A stretch of 64,000 nucleotides of DNA from Fontibacter flavus (GCF_042432905.1 NZ_JBHLWI010000001.1:133310-197309), one strand, 5' to 3'. Shown: positions 15,644 through 25,288, counted from the stretch's first letter. Numbers and translations: made by a program. Notes: generated by a model not told the origin, from the sequence alone.

Positions 15644-18148
15644 TTAATTTTCGGAAGTCTCCTGAATTTCAGTTTGCTCCTCATCGTCCTTTTCGATTTT
15701 TTCAACTGACGATATGGCATCACCTTCACTCAACTTGATCAACCTCACACCTTGGGTGGCTCGGCCCATAACCCTCAGATCAGAAACTGGAGTTCGGATA
15801 GTGATACCTGATTTGTTGATGATCATCAGGTCATCTGTATCCACCACTTCTTTGATGGCGACCAGATTACCGGTTTTCTCAGTCACATTCATGGCCTTCA
15901 CACCCTTGCCACCTCTATTGGTAATTCTGTATTCATCCAATGGCGATCTTTTACCGTATCCATTCTCTGAAACTACCAGCAGACTTGCATCTTCTCTAGA
16001 AGCACATACCATGCCAATTACACTGTCGTTAACATCACTTAACGTTATGGCTTTTACTCCAGTGGCAGTCCTGCCCATTGGCCTTACGGTAGACTCGTGG
16101 AAATGAATAGCACGACCGGATTTTGCAGCAATGATGATATGGGAATCTCCATTGGTCATATCCACTCGAAGAAGCTGATCATCTTCCCTGATATTCAGTG
16201 CGATAATACCATTGGTCCTAGGTCTCGAATATGACTCCAAGGCTGTCTTTTTGATGATGCCCTGCTTGGTTACCATAACCAAATAGTTATTGTTGATATA
16301 ATCCTCATCATTAAGATCACCAACCTGTATAATGGATCTGATTTTATCATCAGATTCAATATTGATCAGGTTTTGAATAGGTCTTCCTTTCGAAACCTTG
16401 GATCCTTCAGGAATCGCATAAGTTTTCAACCAGAATAATTTTCCATGATCAGTGAATATCAAGAGATAATTATGGGTAGAAGCAGTAAATAGGTACTCGG
16501 TCCAGTCATCATCCTTCGTAGAGGCCCCTCTAGAACCAACTCCTCCCCTTCCCTGAGTCCTATACTCCGCAAGTAATGTCCTTTTGATGTAACCTTGATG
16601 GGATACCGTAATGATCACTTCCTCGTTAGGAATCATATCCTCATAGCTGAAGTCCTCAGCATTATGCTCGATGACTGTACGACGTGAATCATTGTAGCGA
16701 TCCTTCATCTCAGTAAGTTCATCCTTGATGATCTGCATCCTTCTTTCCTCACTACCCAAGATGTCTTTCAGATCTTCAATTAATGCCATGATCTCTTTAT
16801 ATTCTTCCTGAATCTTCTCACGCTCCATGCCGGTAAGGCGTTGCAGTCGCATATCCAAGATGGCTCTTGCCTGAATTTCACTAAGGCTGAATTTCTCCAT
16901 CAAACCATTTCTGGCTGTTTCAGGGTCTCTCGAACTTCTGATCAAAGCGATCACTTCATCCAAATGATCCAATGCAATTAGATATCCTTCTAATATATGT
17001 GCTCTTTTCTCCGCTTCCCTCAGCTCATATTCCGTTCTTCTGACCACTACTTCGTGCCTATGGCTGACATAGTGCACAATCATATCTTTCAGGTTAAGGG
17101 TCTGTGGTCTGCCTTTTACCAGTGCCACATTATTGACAGAGAATGAGGTCTGAAGTTGCGTTTGCTTATAGAGATTGTTCAATACCACGTTGGATATGGC
17201 ATCTCTTTTCAATTCATACACAATCCTCATACCCTGACGGTCAGATTCATCTCTGATCGCAGAAATACCATCTATCTTCTTCTCAGTGATCAACTGAGCG
17301 GTTTTCTCAATCATATTGGCCTTATTGACCAAATACGGTATCTCGGTGATGATAATGGATTCCTTCCCATTATCCTTGGTTTCGATGTCTGCCTTTCCCC
17401 TGATGATGATCCTGCCTCTTCCAGTCTCAAAAGCAGCTTTTACACCATTGTAACCATAGATAATTCCACCGGTAGGAAAATCAGGAGCGATAATGTGTTC
17501 CATCAATTCTGAAATGGTGATGTCTCTATTATCGATATAAGCAATGATACCGTCCACCACTTCTCCCAAATTATGGGGAGCCATATTGGTAGCCATACCT
17601 ACCGCAATTCCAGAAGCACCGTTCAACAACAGCGCAGGTATTTTGGCCGGTAACACTACCGGTTCCTTTAAGGAGTCATCAAAGTTAAACTGAAAGTCAA
17701 CAGTTTCTTTGTTGATATCAATCAACAATTCCTCCGCAATCCTTTTCAGCCTTGCTTCAGTATAACGCATCGCGGCGGCGTTGTCACCATCCACAGACCC
17801 AAAGTTACCCTGACCATCCACCAATGGATATCTCAGGGACCAAGGCTGCGCCATACGCACCATGGTCTCATATACTGCCGAATCACCATGTGGGTGGTAT
17901 TTACCCAATACCTCACCGACAATTCTTGCTGACTTCTTAAAAGGTTTGTTATGTAAAACGCCGAGTTCCTGCATTCCGAAAAGAATTCTTCTATGCACCG
18001 GCTTAAGTCCGTCGCGGACATCTGGAAGAGCTCTGGAAACAATTACCGACATCGAATAATCGATGTAGGCACCACGCATTTCATCCTCAATGTTAATTGG
18101 TATAATGTTCTCGTTTTCTCCTTGCGCCATATTATTATTTACACTCAA
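15644..18148 (-). CDS. gyrA: DNA gyrase subunit A
   Basis: 834 residues (828 if the second ATG at 18130 is used). This is the breakage-reunion subunit of gyrase, which introduces negative supercoils together with GyrB. The catalytic tyrosine is Y129 in AAMRYTEARL. The quinolone pocket HPHGDSAVYETMVRMAQ has serine at 90 and glutamate at 94, the positions matching E. coli S83 and D87. C-terminal beta-pinwheel blades follow, with a GyrA-box-like QGRGGVGSRG and a related NRGGKGVKAM. It ends in an acidic tail. gyrB is not in the window. Confidence 0.97.
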   Translation of the reverse strand: MSVNNNMAQGENENIIPINIEDEMRGAYIDYSMSVIVSRALPDVRDGLKPVHRRILFGMQELGVLHNKPFKKSARIVGEVLGKYHPHGDSAVYETMVRMAQPWSLRYPLVDGQGNFGSVDGDNAAAMRYTEARLKRIAEELLIDINKETVDFQFNFDDSLKEPVVLPAKIPALLLNGASGIAVGMATNMAPHNLGEVVDGIIAYIDNRDITISELMEHIIAPDFPTGGIIYGYNGVKAAFETGRGRIIIRGKADIETKDNGKESIIITEIPYLVNKANMIEKTAQLITEKKIDGISAIRDESDRQGMRIVYELKRDAISNVVLNNLYKQTQLQTSFSVNNVALVKGRPQTLNLKDMIVHYVSHRHEVVVRRTEYELREAEKRAHILEGYLIALDHLDEVIALIRSSRDPETARNGLMEKFSLSEIQARAILDMRLQRLTGMEREKIQEEYKEIMALIEDLKDILGSEERRMQIIKDELTEMKDRYNDSRRTVIEHNAEDFSYEDMIPNEEVIITVSHQGYIKRTLLAEYRTQGRGGVGSRGASTKDDDWTEYLFTASTHNYLLIFTDHGKLFWLKTYAIPEGSKVSKGRPIQNLINIESDDKIRSIIQVGDLNDEDYINNNYLVMVTKQGIIKKTALESYSRPRTNGIIALNIREDDQLLRVDMTNGDSHIIIAAKSGRAIHFHESTVRPMGRTATGVKAITLSDVNDSVIGMVCASREDASLLVVSENGYGKRSPLDEYRITNRGGKGVKAMNVTEKTGNLVAIKEVVDTDDLMIINKSGITIRTPVSDLRVMGRATQGVRLIKLSEGDAISSVEKIEKDDEEQTEIQETSEN

Positions 18149-18221
18149 TAAGCGGGCAAGTTAGTAAAAAGATCACGCTTTTAAAACAGATTATTTGGTC
18201 TTTAGGGCCTTAATTTGGTGA

Positions 18222-19202
18222 CTATTTGTACCACTGCCCCACCTTTCTGTTCTGTAAATTGAAGATCGAACTGCCCCTATACTCCACCCCGTCATGTAAG
18301 TGCTTCATTACCACACCACAACCTGGAACTTTACATCTTTTTGTCCCAGGTAAATTGATAGAAAAACCAACTTGCGCTACGTATAAGGTTTGCTTTAAAT
18401 TTTGGATTTCACTGAGGTTTTCTGCTTGAAACACAAAATCCCTCAGTTCAACACCGGTTTTAATGAATAACCTGGAATATTCGGAAAACTCCTTTTCTAT
18501 CCTCAGACCTGCTCCATAATAGGTTTTGCCATCTGTAAGTAACCTTTCATGAACATTCTGTCTTAAAAATAGGCTGCCGAATTCCCCTTCTAATACAAAT
18601 CGCCATGGGTAAACCTGTCTGATACGCTGATTTTTCTCCCCCTGCATATACAGGTTGTTGGATGAAAATTTTCTGTATCTCCAGTTCAGAAACTTCGCCC
18701 GCTTACTGGCATCATACAAAACCAGGCCTACTGTACCGTAAAGCTTGTCAAAAGTATAACGGTTTCGCTGCCATAAAACTTCAAAATCATCCCCTTTGAT
18801 ATTGCCCATAGACCCAAACTCCCTTCCGTACCCTGCACCCAAGGTCAATGTATTGAACAAATTCAACCTCACGCCTAGATTGATGGGAAATGCCACATCC
18901 CCACCTGTAAAACGGATAGTATCCTCAGCGGTCAATTCCCTCGGGTTATCCAATCTATATTGTGCTATGGGGTATTGTCCCGGAGTCTCTGAATTGAAAT
19001 CCATTACCTGGGTATGATAGGCCCCTCCTCCTGAAAATTCAAAACTGAAATTGGAAATTATATTTCTGGTAAAATTCCCAATATCACTGTCAGACTTCCT
19101 GGCCTTATCCCTGGCCCTGGTATCAATCCCAAAAATATCATCTTGAGCAAAGGTGCTTCCACTAAAGACTAGGATCAAAACTGCGACAAAATATTTCCTC
19201 AT
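18222..19202 (-). CDS. Exported beta-rich envelope protein of unknown function
   Basis: 326 residues from ATG 19202, which starts MRKYFVAVLILVFSGSTFAQ; an ATG three codons earlier adds nothing. After the signal peptide the sequence alternates short amphipathic strands with turns (PINLGVRLNLFNTLTLGAGY, YGAGLRIEKEFSEYSRLF), consistent with an outer membrane barrel or surface beta protein. The last 40 residues are unusual: a basic, cysteine-containing tail (KRCKVPGCGVVMKHLHDG) after what looks like the final strand. Function not recognised. It lies 74 bases upstream of gyrA on the same strand. Confidence 0.6.
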   Translation of the reverse strand: MRKYFVAVLILVFSGSTFAQDDIFGIDTRARDKARKSDSDIGNFTRNIISNFSFEFSGGGAYHTQVMDFNSETPGQYPIAQYRLDNPRELTAEDTIRFTGGDVAFPINLGVRLNLFNTLTLGAGYGREFGSMGNIKGDDFEVLWQRNRYTFDKLYGTVGLVLYDASKRAKFLNWRYRKFSSNNLYMQGEKNQRIRQVYPWRFVLEGEFGSLFLRQNVHERLLTDGKTYYGAGLRIEKEFSEYSRLFIKTGVELRDFVFQAENLSEIQNLKQTLYVAQVGFSINLPGTKRCKVPGCGVVMKHLHDGVEYRGSSIFNLQNRKVGQWYK

Positions 19203-19242
19203 AGCATACATAACGAATTCGAAAATATAAATTATACATCAT

Positions 19243-19286
19243 AAAACACAAAAAGGCTTCCAAATCAGGAGGCCTTTTTGTGTTTT
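19243..19286. terminator. Bidirectional terminator downstream of 19304 gene
   Basis: An 18-base arm (19243-19260) pairs almost perfectly with 19269-19286 around an 8-base loop, with A runs before and T runs after. It sits 18 bases after the minus-strand stop at 19304. Confidence 0.85.
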
Positions 19287-19303
19287 ATTGGTCAAAGGAT
19301 GAA

Positions 19304-19798
19304 TTAAAGGGCTACACCCTCTTCTTCTCCACTTTCTTTCATTTCAGTAATCAAAGAGTTGATTTTTTCTTTCACAGCTGGATCTGCTGACATGGCTTTT
19401 CTTACTTTGTTGTAGGTAGCGGCACCCAAAACTTCCTTGTCCATGATCAATCCTGTCATATATTCTTTCACTTCATCACCGATGGAGTCAATATAATTCT
19501 GGATCTCTTCAAAAGCAGCTTTTTCTTCGTCCGTTGCTTCAATTTCAGCAAGCTTTTCATCATTACCCCAAGCACCTTTGATTTCATTGTACCTTGCGCC
19601 TCCACCTAAAACTTCATTGTTTTTGATCATTTCTTCCATGGTAGTCTGCTTATCCTGGATATAAGCCTGAACTTTGGCTTCCATCGCTGCATATTTTACC
19701 ATTTCCTCTTCGGTAACTTCTTCGCTTGCTTCCTGTGCAAAGCTTTGAACACTGAAAATTCCCAACAACAGGAATGCCAACACGAATACTCTTTTCAT
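19304..19798 (-). CDS. Small exported acidic helical protein with internal duplication
   Basis: 164 residues with a signal peptide (VFVLAFLLLGIFSVQSFAQ). The mature part is acidic and helical and contains two related blocks: MIKNNEVLGGGARYNEIKGA near residue 60 and LIMDKEVLGAATYNKVRKAM near 120, about 60 residues apart, which implies a duplicated helical hairpin. The pattern is reminiscent of DUF4168-like periplasmic proteins, but I am not certain. It has its own terminator and a 157-base upstream gap, so it is probably monocistronic. Confidence 0.6.
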   Translation of the reverse strand: MKRVFVLAFLLLGIFSVQSFAQEASEEVTEEEMVKYAAMEAKVQAYIQDKQTTMEEMIKNNEVLGGGARYNEIKGAWGNDEKLAEIEATDEEKAAFEEIQNYIDSIGDEVKEYMTGLIMDKEVLGAATYNKVRKAMSADPAVKEKINSLITEMKESGEEEGVAL

Positions 19799-19955
19799 AG
19801 CAATAATTGGTTTAAATTAATTTTTTGGTTGAAATATCTATTTTACAATAAGGGGCATATCTGCCAAAATCACAAGAAATTCATTGAAAAATCAACCTTA
19901 ATTTTTGTTAAATGGCAAATTTTCCCAACCAAAGGTAATTAATCCACAATGCTGA

Positions 19956-20609
19956 TTATGAGATACTTTTAAGGTTTTTGATGGTCTCTATAGGATCAGG
20001 AGACGAAAACACAAAACTTCCCGCCACCAATACGTCAGCACCGGCGGCCCTTAATTTAGGAGCATTTGCCTGATTGATGCCACCATCAATTTCAATCAAG
20101 GTAGAAGCTCCATTTGCCTCAATCATGGCCTTCAGCTGCTTCACCTTGTTGTAGGTGTTTTCAATAAAGCGCTGTCCACCAAATCCCGGATTGACAGACA
20201 TCACACATACCAAATCAATATCCTGAATAACATCTTCCAATAAGGAAACAGGGGTGTGGGGATTAATGGCTACACCTGCTTTACAGCCTAGGGATTTGAT
20301 AACCTGTAAAGTCCTGTGCAAATGTGGACATGCCTCATAATGAACAGATATGATCTCTGCACCTGCGTTTCTGAATGCTTCAAGATAGTGATCAGGATTG
20401 ACAATCATCAAATGCACATCCAAAGGCTTGGTTGCATGTTTCTTGATGGCTTCCGTGACAGGAATACCAAAAGAAATGTTGGGCACAAATACACCATCCA
20501 TAATATCCACATGGATAAAATCGCATGCCGAAGCATTCAACATTTCTACTTCTTTCTGGATATTGGCAAAATCTGCCGCTAGTACTGAGGGGGCTATAAA
20601 TACTGACAT
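19956..20609 (-). CDS. rpe: Ribulose-phosphate 3-epimerase
   Basis: 217 residues, a complete TIM barrel. It interconverts ribulose-5-phosphate and xylulose-5-phosphate in the pentose phosphate pathway. Motifs run in order: SVLAADFANI (start strand), HVDIMDGVFVPN (metal His and Asp), HLMIVNP, VNPGFGGQRF (phosphate loop) and EIDGGIN (catalytic Asp). The length is normal. It starts 53 bases after the subtilase stop on the same strand. Confidence 0.95.
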   Translation of the reverse strand: MSVFIAPSVLAADFANIQKEVEMLNASACDFIHVDIMDGVFVPNISFGIPVTEAIKKHATKPLDVHLMIVNPDHYLEAFRNAGAEIISVHYEACPHLHRTLQVIKSLGCKAGVAINPHTPVSLLEDVIQDIDLVCVMSVNPGFGGQRFIENTYNKVKQLKAMIEANGASTLIEIDGGINQANAPKLRAAGADVLVAGSFVFSSPDPIETIKNLKSIS

Positions 20610-20661
20610 GAGGGGTTATGTTGGATTTTGCTGCAAAAGAAATAAAAATACCAATGGCCAC

Positions 20662-22314
20662 CTACCTTTTCATCAACTTTGTCCTTTTTACCTGATTTCC
20701 GGAATACATTTCCACTATATAAACACCGCTCGGCAAATCCGGAATCACAACCTCAAAAGGATCCTGTAAAGAAGTTCTTTTCACATTTGACTTTTGAAGT
20801 ACCTTTCCATTTGCATCGATTAAGGAAAACTCCCCCACTTCCTGATTTCCGAATTTCACGAACAAATCTGTCCCCTCAACAGGATTAGGGTACACTTTCC
20901 AATTATCTTCATTTTCTTCTTCTGCAATACCCAAAATTTCCCCAAAATAGGCTTTTACAAAATTAGGAATACCATACCCAAGAAGATTATCCGGATTATT
21001 GGCCTGAGAGGAACTCTTTAAAATCCCCTCAATCAACTGATCTTTTGTCCACTCCGGTCTGGCCTGCCATAAACCTGCAGCAAATGCCGCAACTTGTGGA
21101 GAAGAAAACGAAGTGCCATTGGAAGTACCCAGGTTACCATTTGGGCGCAATAGCCAAACCTGTTCGCCATATGTGGATACATCAGGCTTGATACGACCAT
21201 CTACCGTCGGTCCCTGTGAACTGAATCCTGCTCTTTGCAGTGAGGAATTTACGGCTCCGATTGCCAGGATTCCCTTGGCATCTGCGGGAGCAGTAATGGA
21301 AAATTCACCCCTTGTGCCATAATTGCCTGCACTGGTCACAACCAATATACCTTTATTTCCTGCAATATGGGCCCCACGGCTGATCAGGGCAGTTTCCCCA
21401 TCCATATCCTCAACCGTGTAATTCATACTCCTGTCATCAAAATCCCAATATCCCAAAGAACTATTGATGATATCGACACCCAAACTATCCGCATATTCAG
21501 CTGCTTTGATCCAATTGTATTCCTCTATTCGGTATTCCGTGGCCACCTCTTCAGTGATGCAGAGGATATAATTTGCTTCAGGGGCTGCCGCTACTATTAA
21601 ATCAGGGTCATCTGTGGCCATGAGGGAAAGTACATTGGTGCCATGTTGGTTTTTGGTAAATACATTATCATTCCAGACATGCACAAAATCCTTGCTTCCG
21701 ATTAACTGACCATTATCAAACAAATGAGCAAAAGCAGGTATATGATCAACACCTGGAAATCCCGCATCAAAAACTGCTACAGTCACGCCCTTGCCCTTAA
21801 ATCCGGCTTCATGCATTTCCTGTATACCCAGGATCGCATTTTGCATTTCGTATGCTGCATTGGCTTTATTGGTTTTAGCTTTCAGATTCAGATTTATCGT
21901 CAAGCCTACCTTTTCTTTGGTCCTATTCAAAGCTGTTCCATCCGCTACAAAACCTGGGGCAGCCAAAACCACTTTTTCCACAAAAGGTAAGTTCTGAATT
22001 GCTGCTATACTCTCTTCCTTTGCAATGACCAAAGAAGCATTTTCCCATTTGCTGTGATAAAGAAAACCATCCACAAAACCTCTGACTTCCTGAATGTACT
22101 TTTCACTGACAGGAAGGTCCAGACTATCGATGGCTATCGCTTGCCTTTCTCTCCTTTCAATAGATTTTGACGTCAGATATTGCGCTGGTTGGGCAAGTGA
22201 AAATCCATCCTGAGGTTTGAACTTGTAGTGAATTGCATAGCGGTTTTGGGCCTGCAGTTGAAAAGCCCCGGTAAGTAAAAAAGTAAAGAAAAGGATCAGC
22301 TTAAATTTTGCCAT
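20662..22314 (-). CDS. Subtilisin-like S8 serine peptidase with type IX secretion C-terminal domain
   Basis: 550 residues. Signal peptide (ending LQAQ), a propeptide-like region to about 165, then the S8 catalytic domain with D183 (VFDAGFPG), H224 (NQHGTNV), oxyanion N331 (SAGNYG) and S402 (GTSFSSP). The last 75 residues begin KVYPNPVEG and end with VKRTKLMKR, a type A T9SS sorting domain, so the enzyme is probably exported across the outer membrane and anchored or released there. The start overlaps the stop of the upstream lipoprotein gene by 14 bases, indicating translational coupling. Confidence 0.92.
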   Translation of the reverse strand: MAKFKLILFFTFLLTGAFQLQAQNRYAIHYKFKPQDGFSLAQPAQYLTSKSIERRERQAIAIDSLDLPVSEKYIQEVRGFVDGFLYHSKWENASLVIAKEESIAAIQNLPFVEKVVLAAPGFVADGTALNRTKEKVGLTINLNLKAKTNKANAAYEMQNAILGIQEMHEAGFKGKGVTVAVFDAGFPGVDHIPAFAHLFDNGQLIGSKDFVHVWNDNVFTKNQHGTNVLSLMATDDPDLIVAAAPEANYILCITEEVATEYRIEEYNWIKAAEYADSLGVDIINSSLGYWDFDDRSMNYTVEDMDGETALISRGAHIAGNKGILVVTSAGNYGTRGEFSITAPADAKGILAIGAVNSSLQRAGFSSQGPTVDGRIKPDVSTYGEQVWLLRPNGNLGTSNGTSFSSPQVAAFAAGLWQARPEWTKDQLIEGILKSSSQANNPDNLLGYGIPNFVKAYFGEILGIAEEENEDNWKVYPNPVEGTDLFVKFGNQEVGEFSLIDANGKVLQKSNVKRTSLQDPFEVVIPDLPSGVYIVEMYSGNQVKRTKLMKR

Positions 22315-22987
22315 GCATAATGATTTTTAAATGTGTCTTTCTGCCTGAGTCAAGGATCATCTGTCCCAAACAGTCATTTCTGGAGCAATAGGTAAATACT
22401 TCATAATATTGCTCTACAAGTCCTATGCCTTTTGTAAATACTTCGTATCTATTGTCCCTGAATGTAATCTCATCATCATCCTCTTCCTGGACCACCCTCA
22501 GAGAACGTTGAAAGGTTTGCTCTCCAACTGTGACATTCCCCATAAAGGCAATTTGAAATTCATCAGGATTAGCTGCTGACAAGACCATGGCATCCCAGGA
22601 TTTACCTAATTCCGGAGGGAAAACAAGATTGATCGTCAATTGGTTCTCATAATTACGGACCAAAGTACTCCTCACATACTGCATTGCATAGGAGCCTGTA
22701 ATTTCCCAATTGATCCTGTCAGCTGATTTTGCACGATTGATCACAAATACTTCCTGATTTTCCGCATTACGGTAACTATAATCGATGATATCCCTTAAAA
22801 AGAAAGTTTCTGTTTGGCTGTCATTTTCACCAAAGACAATGGTTTCTTCGACTTCATAAATCCAATACAATCCAACCTCCAAAGGCTGATAATCCTCCCC
22901 AAAGTCAGTCCTGGGGTTTTCTATTTCCCTACAGGAACCGGCAAATAAGCCAAAAATAAACAAGATCAATACCACAGATAAGCGCAT
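22301..22987 (-). CDS. Lipoprotein of unknown function, coupled to subtilase
   Basis: 228 residues. A lipoprotein signal peptide with lipobox LFAGSC puts the lipidated cysteine near residue 19. The mature part is beta-rich (PLEVGLYWIYEVEETIVFG, FFLRDIIDYSYR) and ends near GLVEQYYEVFTYCSRNDC with a pair of cysteines. No family recognised. The 14-base overlap with the S8 peptidase start suggests coordinated expression, perhaps as a partner of the secreted protease; that is inference. Confidence 0.7.
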   Translation of the reverse strand: MRLSVVLILFIFGLFAGSCREIENPRTDFGEDYQPLEVGLYWIYEVEETIVFGENDSQTETFFLRDIIDYSYRNAENQEVFVINRAKSADRINWEITGSYAMQYVRSTLVRNYENQLTINLVFPPELGKSWDAMVLSAANPDEFQIAFMGNVTVGEQTFQRSLRVVQEEDDDEITFRDNRYEVFTKGIGLVEQYYEVFTYCSRNDCLGQMILDSGRKTHLKIIMHGKI

Positions 22988-23072
22988 AAACTCTGCCTTA
23001 GATTGCGTTAAAAATACATTTTTAGATCGAAATCTTTTACCTTAGCGCCAAGAAAATCAATCTAATGATATC

Positions 23073-23699
23073 ATGGCGCTCAAAACTTTTGTAAAAATAT
23101 CCTCTGTAAACAACCTTTCTGATGCACGATATTGCTCTGGAATGCAGGTAAACCTAATGGGATTCTGTCTGGAAGAAAATAATAAGAATTTTATATCTCC
23201 TGAAAAATTCAAGGAAATCACAGATTGGCTTTCAGGATTGGAATTCGTGGCGGAATTTGAACACACCCACCCTGAAAGGATTTTGACCACTCTGCAAGAT
23301 TACCCAGGCATCAGCCATATACAGATTCAGGAAGAAATACACCTCAAAATGTTGGCGAATACCAGCTACGGCATTATCCTTAAGCAACAGGTTGAAAAAA
23401 TTGAGGATATTGAAGACTTGATCAAAAAAGCAGCATCTTATAACGATTTCCAGGTTACGCTCTTGCTGGTTACAGACTCCTTACAAATGGACAAGGATGT
23501 TGAAGTCCAAATCAAAACGCTTGCGGAGCAGTGTCAGGTACTGCTGGGTTTTGGGATTGATGCAGCTCATGTGATGGAAACTATCGAAAAAACCGGGGTA
23601 AAAGGCATTGAAATGGCCGGAGGAGATGAAATCAAACCGGGCCTTAAAGATTTCGATGAATTGGCGGATATCCTGGAAACATTGGAAATTGAAGACTAA
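23073..23699 (+). CDS. Phosphoribosylanthranilate isomerase-like (TrpF-fold) protein, probably not catalytic
   Basis: 208 residues. The opening strand FVKISSVNNLSDARYCSGM and following VNLMGFCLEE align by eye with TrpF (KICG-(T/I)...DA..A...GAD..GF). The C-terminal KGIEMAGGDEIKPGLKDFDEL resembles the TrpF end (...S.GVE..PG.KD...). The catalytic cysteine of the KICG motif is serine here (KISS at 8-11). The protein is also far from the trp genes. It is followed after 34 bases by hemF. It may be a TrpF-derived barrel with another role; the family call is moderately sure, the loss of activity is inference. Confidence 0.55.
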   Translation: MALKTFVKISSVNNLSDARYCSGMQVNLMGFCLEENNKNFISPEKFKEITDWLSGLEFVAEFEHTHPERILTTLQDYPGISHIQIQEEIHLKMLANTSYGIILKQQVEKIEDIEDLIKKAASYNDFQVTLLLVTDSLQMDKDVEVQIKTLAEQCQVLLGFGIDAAHVMETIEKTGVKGIEMAGGDEIKPGLKDFDELADILETLEIED

Positions 23700-23733
23700 A
23701 CAAAGACATTAAAACGCTTTTCACCGAGCATCA

Positions 23734-24633
23734 ATGATAGATAAATATAAGATTACCCAAGACTTCATGGATATTCAAGACCACATCTGCAGTGAACTTG
23801 AACTGGGAGATGGAAAAGGTAAATTCCGTGAAGACAAGTGGCAGAGGCCTGAAGGGGGTGGTGGCAGGACCCGTATCCTTCAGCATGGAAATGTGATTGA
23901 AAAAGGCGGCGTAGCCTTTTCTGCTGTAGAAGGACCGACTCCTGAAAAAATCCTGAATAAACTTCAACTGGAACAGGCTGATTTTTATGCTACTGGTGTT
24001 TCCATCGTTCTGCACCCGGAAAGCCCGATGGTTCCTATCATCCATATGAATATCCGTTACTTTGAGATGAGCAATGGCGTGAAGTGGTTTGGCGGTGGCA
24101 TTGACCTTACACCTCATTACATTGATCTGGAAGATGCCAAATATTTCCATCAGCAGGTTAAAGAAACCTGTGACCATTTTGACAAGGGATATTACCCCAA
24201 ATTTAAAAAATGGGCGGATGATTATTTTTTCATCAAGCATCGACAAGAAACAAGAGGAATTGGTGGGATATTCTTTGATAGACTTTCCAGCAATGATTCC
24301 TCCGAAATGACCAATATTTTCGAATTCGTCAAATCTGTAGGCTACCTGTTCCCAAAAATATACAGACATTTCATGGCCAAAAACAGTACTTTGGCATTTG
24401 GCGAAATCGAAAAAAAATGGCAGGCCTTAAGAAGAGGTAGATATGTGGAGTTTAACCTGGTTTGGGATGCAGGCACGAAATTCGGTTTGGATACCAACGG
24501 CCGCACAGAAAGCATCTTGATGAGCATGCCTCCTATGGCAAACTGGGAATACATGCACCAACCTGAAAAAGGCTCCAAGGAAGAAATGACCCTCAACTAC
24601 CTGAAAAAGGATATTGATTGGTTGAGTTTATAA
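23734..24633 (+). CDS. hemF: Oxygen-dependent coproporphyrinogen III oxidase
   Basis: 299 residues, normal for aerobic HemF. It decarboxylates two propionates of coproporphyrinogen III to give protoporphyrinogen IX in haem synthesis. Family signatures are GGGGRTRILQHGNVIEKGGV, FGGGIDLTPHYID, and the diagnostic RRGRYVEFNLVWDAGTKFGL near residues 230-250. It sits between the TrpF-like gene (34 bases) and the PAP2 gene (16 bases), forming a plus-strand operon. Its presence indicates an oxygen-respiring lifestyle. Confidence 0.96.
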   Translation: MIDKYKITQDFMDIQDHICSELELGDGKGKFREDKWQRPEGGGGRTRILQHGNVIEKGGVAFSAVEGPTPEKILNKLQLEQADFYATGVSIVLHPESPMVPIIHMNIRYFEMSNGVKWFGGGIDLTPHYIDLEDAKYFHQQVKETCDHFDKGYYPKFKKWADDYFFIKHRQETRGIGGIFFDRLSSNDSSEMTNIFEFVKSVGYLFPKIYRHFMAKNSTLAFGEIEKKWQALRRGRYVEFNLVWDAGTKFGLDTNGRTESILMSMPPMANWEYMHQPEKGSKEEMTLNYLKKDIDWLSL

Positions 24634-24649
24634 ACAACATATCAGGCTA

Positions 24650-25213
24650 ATGGAAACAATACAACAATGGGATGAAGCGCTTTTTATATTTCTGAATGGC
24701 TTCCATTCAGATTTTTTAGACCCGATCATGTACACGCTTACCCAAACTTATCCATGGATTCCGCTGTATGTATTTTTGATTTATCTGATCTGGAAAACAT
24801 ATGGCAAACAAGGTTGGTGGGTCTTGTTGGCAGTGGGACTATCTATTTTACTGGCCGACCAGTTTACCTCAGCCCTGATGAAACCTTTTTTTGAAAGGTT
24901 AAGACCCTGCCATGATGTATTGATCAATGGTATGATCCATAATTACGGCAAATGCGGCGGCATGTATGGTTTTGCTTCTTCCCATGCTGCCAATAGCTTT
25001 GCCATCGGTACTTTGATGAATTTAAGTCTTGCTGTCAAATACCCAAAGATTAAATGGCTATTCCTTTGGGCTGTCTTTTTTTCCTACACCAGAATTTACC
25101 TTGGTGTGCACTATCCAGGGGATGTAATCGTAGGTGGTCTGATTGGGGTGTTGGCAGCTTATCTCTCTTACAAATTGTTTTTCACCATCTCCAAAAAAAT
25201 TACCAAACAGTGA
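24650..25213 (+). CDS. PAP2 family membrane phosphatase
   Basis: 187 residues with about five membrane helices. The three acid-phosphatase motifs are visible: KPFFERLRP (KX6RP), SSHAAN (PSGH-like, with FASSHAA) and TRIYLGVHYPGDV (SRX5HX3D). The likely substrate is a membrane lipid phosphate such as undecaprenyl pyrophosphate or phosphatidylglycerol phosphate, with the active site facing the periplasm. It follows hemF by 16 bases and is succeeded by a hairpin terminator. Confidence 0.88.
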   Translation: METIQQWDEALFIFLNGFHSDFLDPIMYTLTQTYPWIPLYVFLIYLIWKTYGKQGWWVLLAVGLSILLADQFTSALMKPFFERLRPCHDVLINGMIHNYGKCGGMYGFASSHAANSFAIGTLMNLSLAVKYPKIKWLFLWAVFFSYTRIYLGVHYPGDVIVGGLIGVLAAYLSYKLFFTISKKITKQ

Positions 25214-25224
25214 TTTTTGCCAAT

Positions 25225-25260
25225 AAAAAAGAGCAGGAAATCCAAGCCTTCTCTTTTTTA
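25225..25260 (+). terminator. Terminator after the PAP2 gene
   Basis: An imperfect stem (25225-25238 with 25245-25259) is followed by T residues, 12 bases after the PAP2 stop. The A-rich left arm means it may also serve the convergent riboflavin synthase gene. Confidence 0.65.
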
Positions 25261-25288
25261 TGTAGGTGAATTAAGAGGACAATACCTG

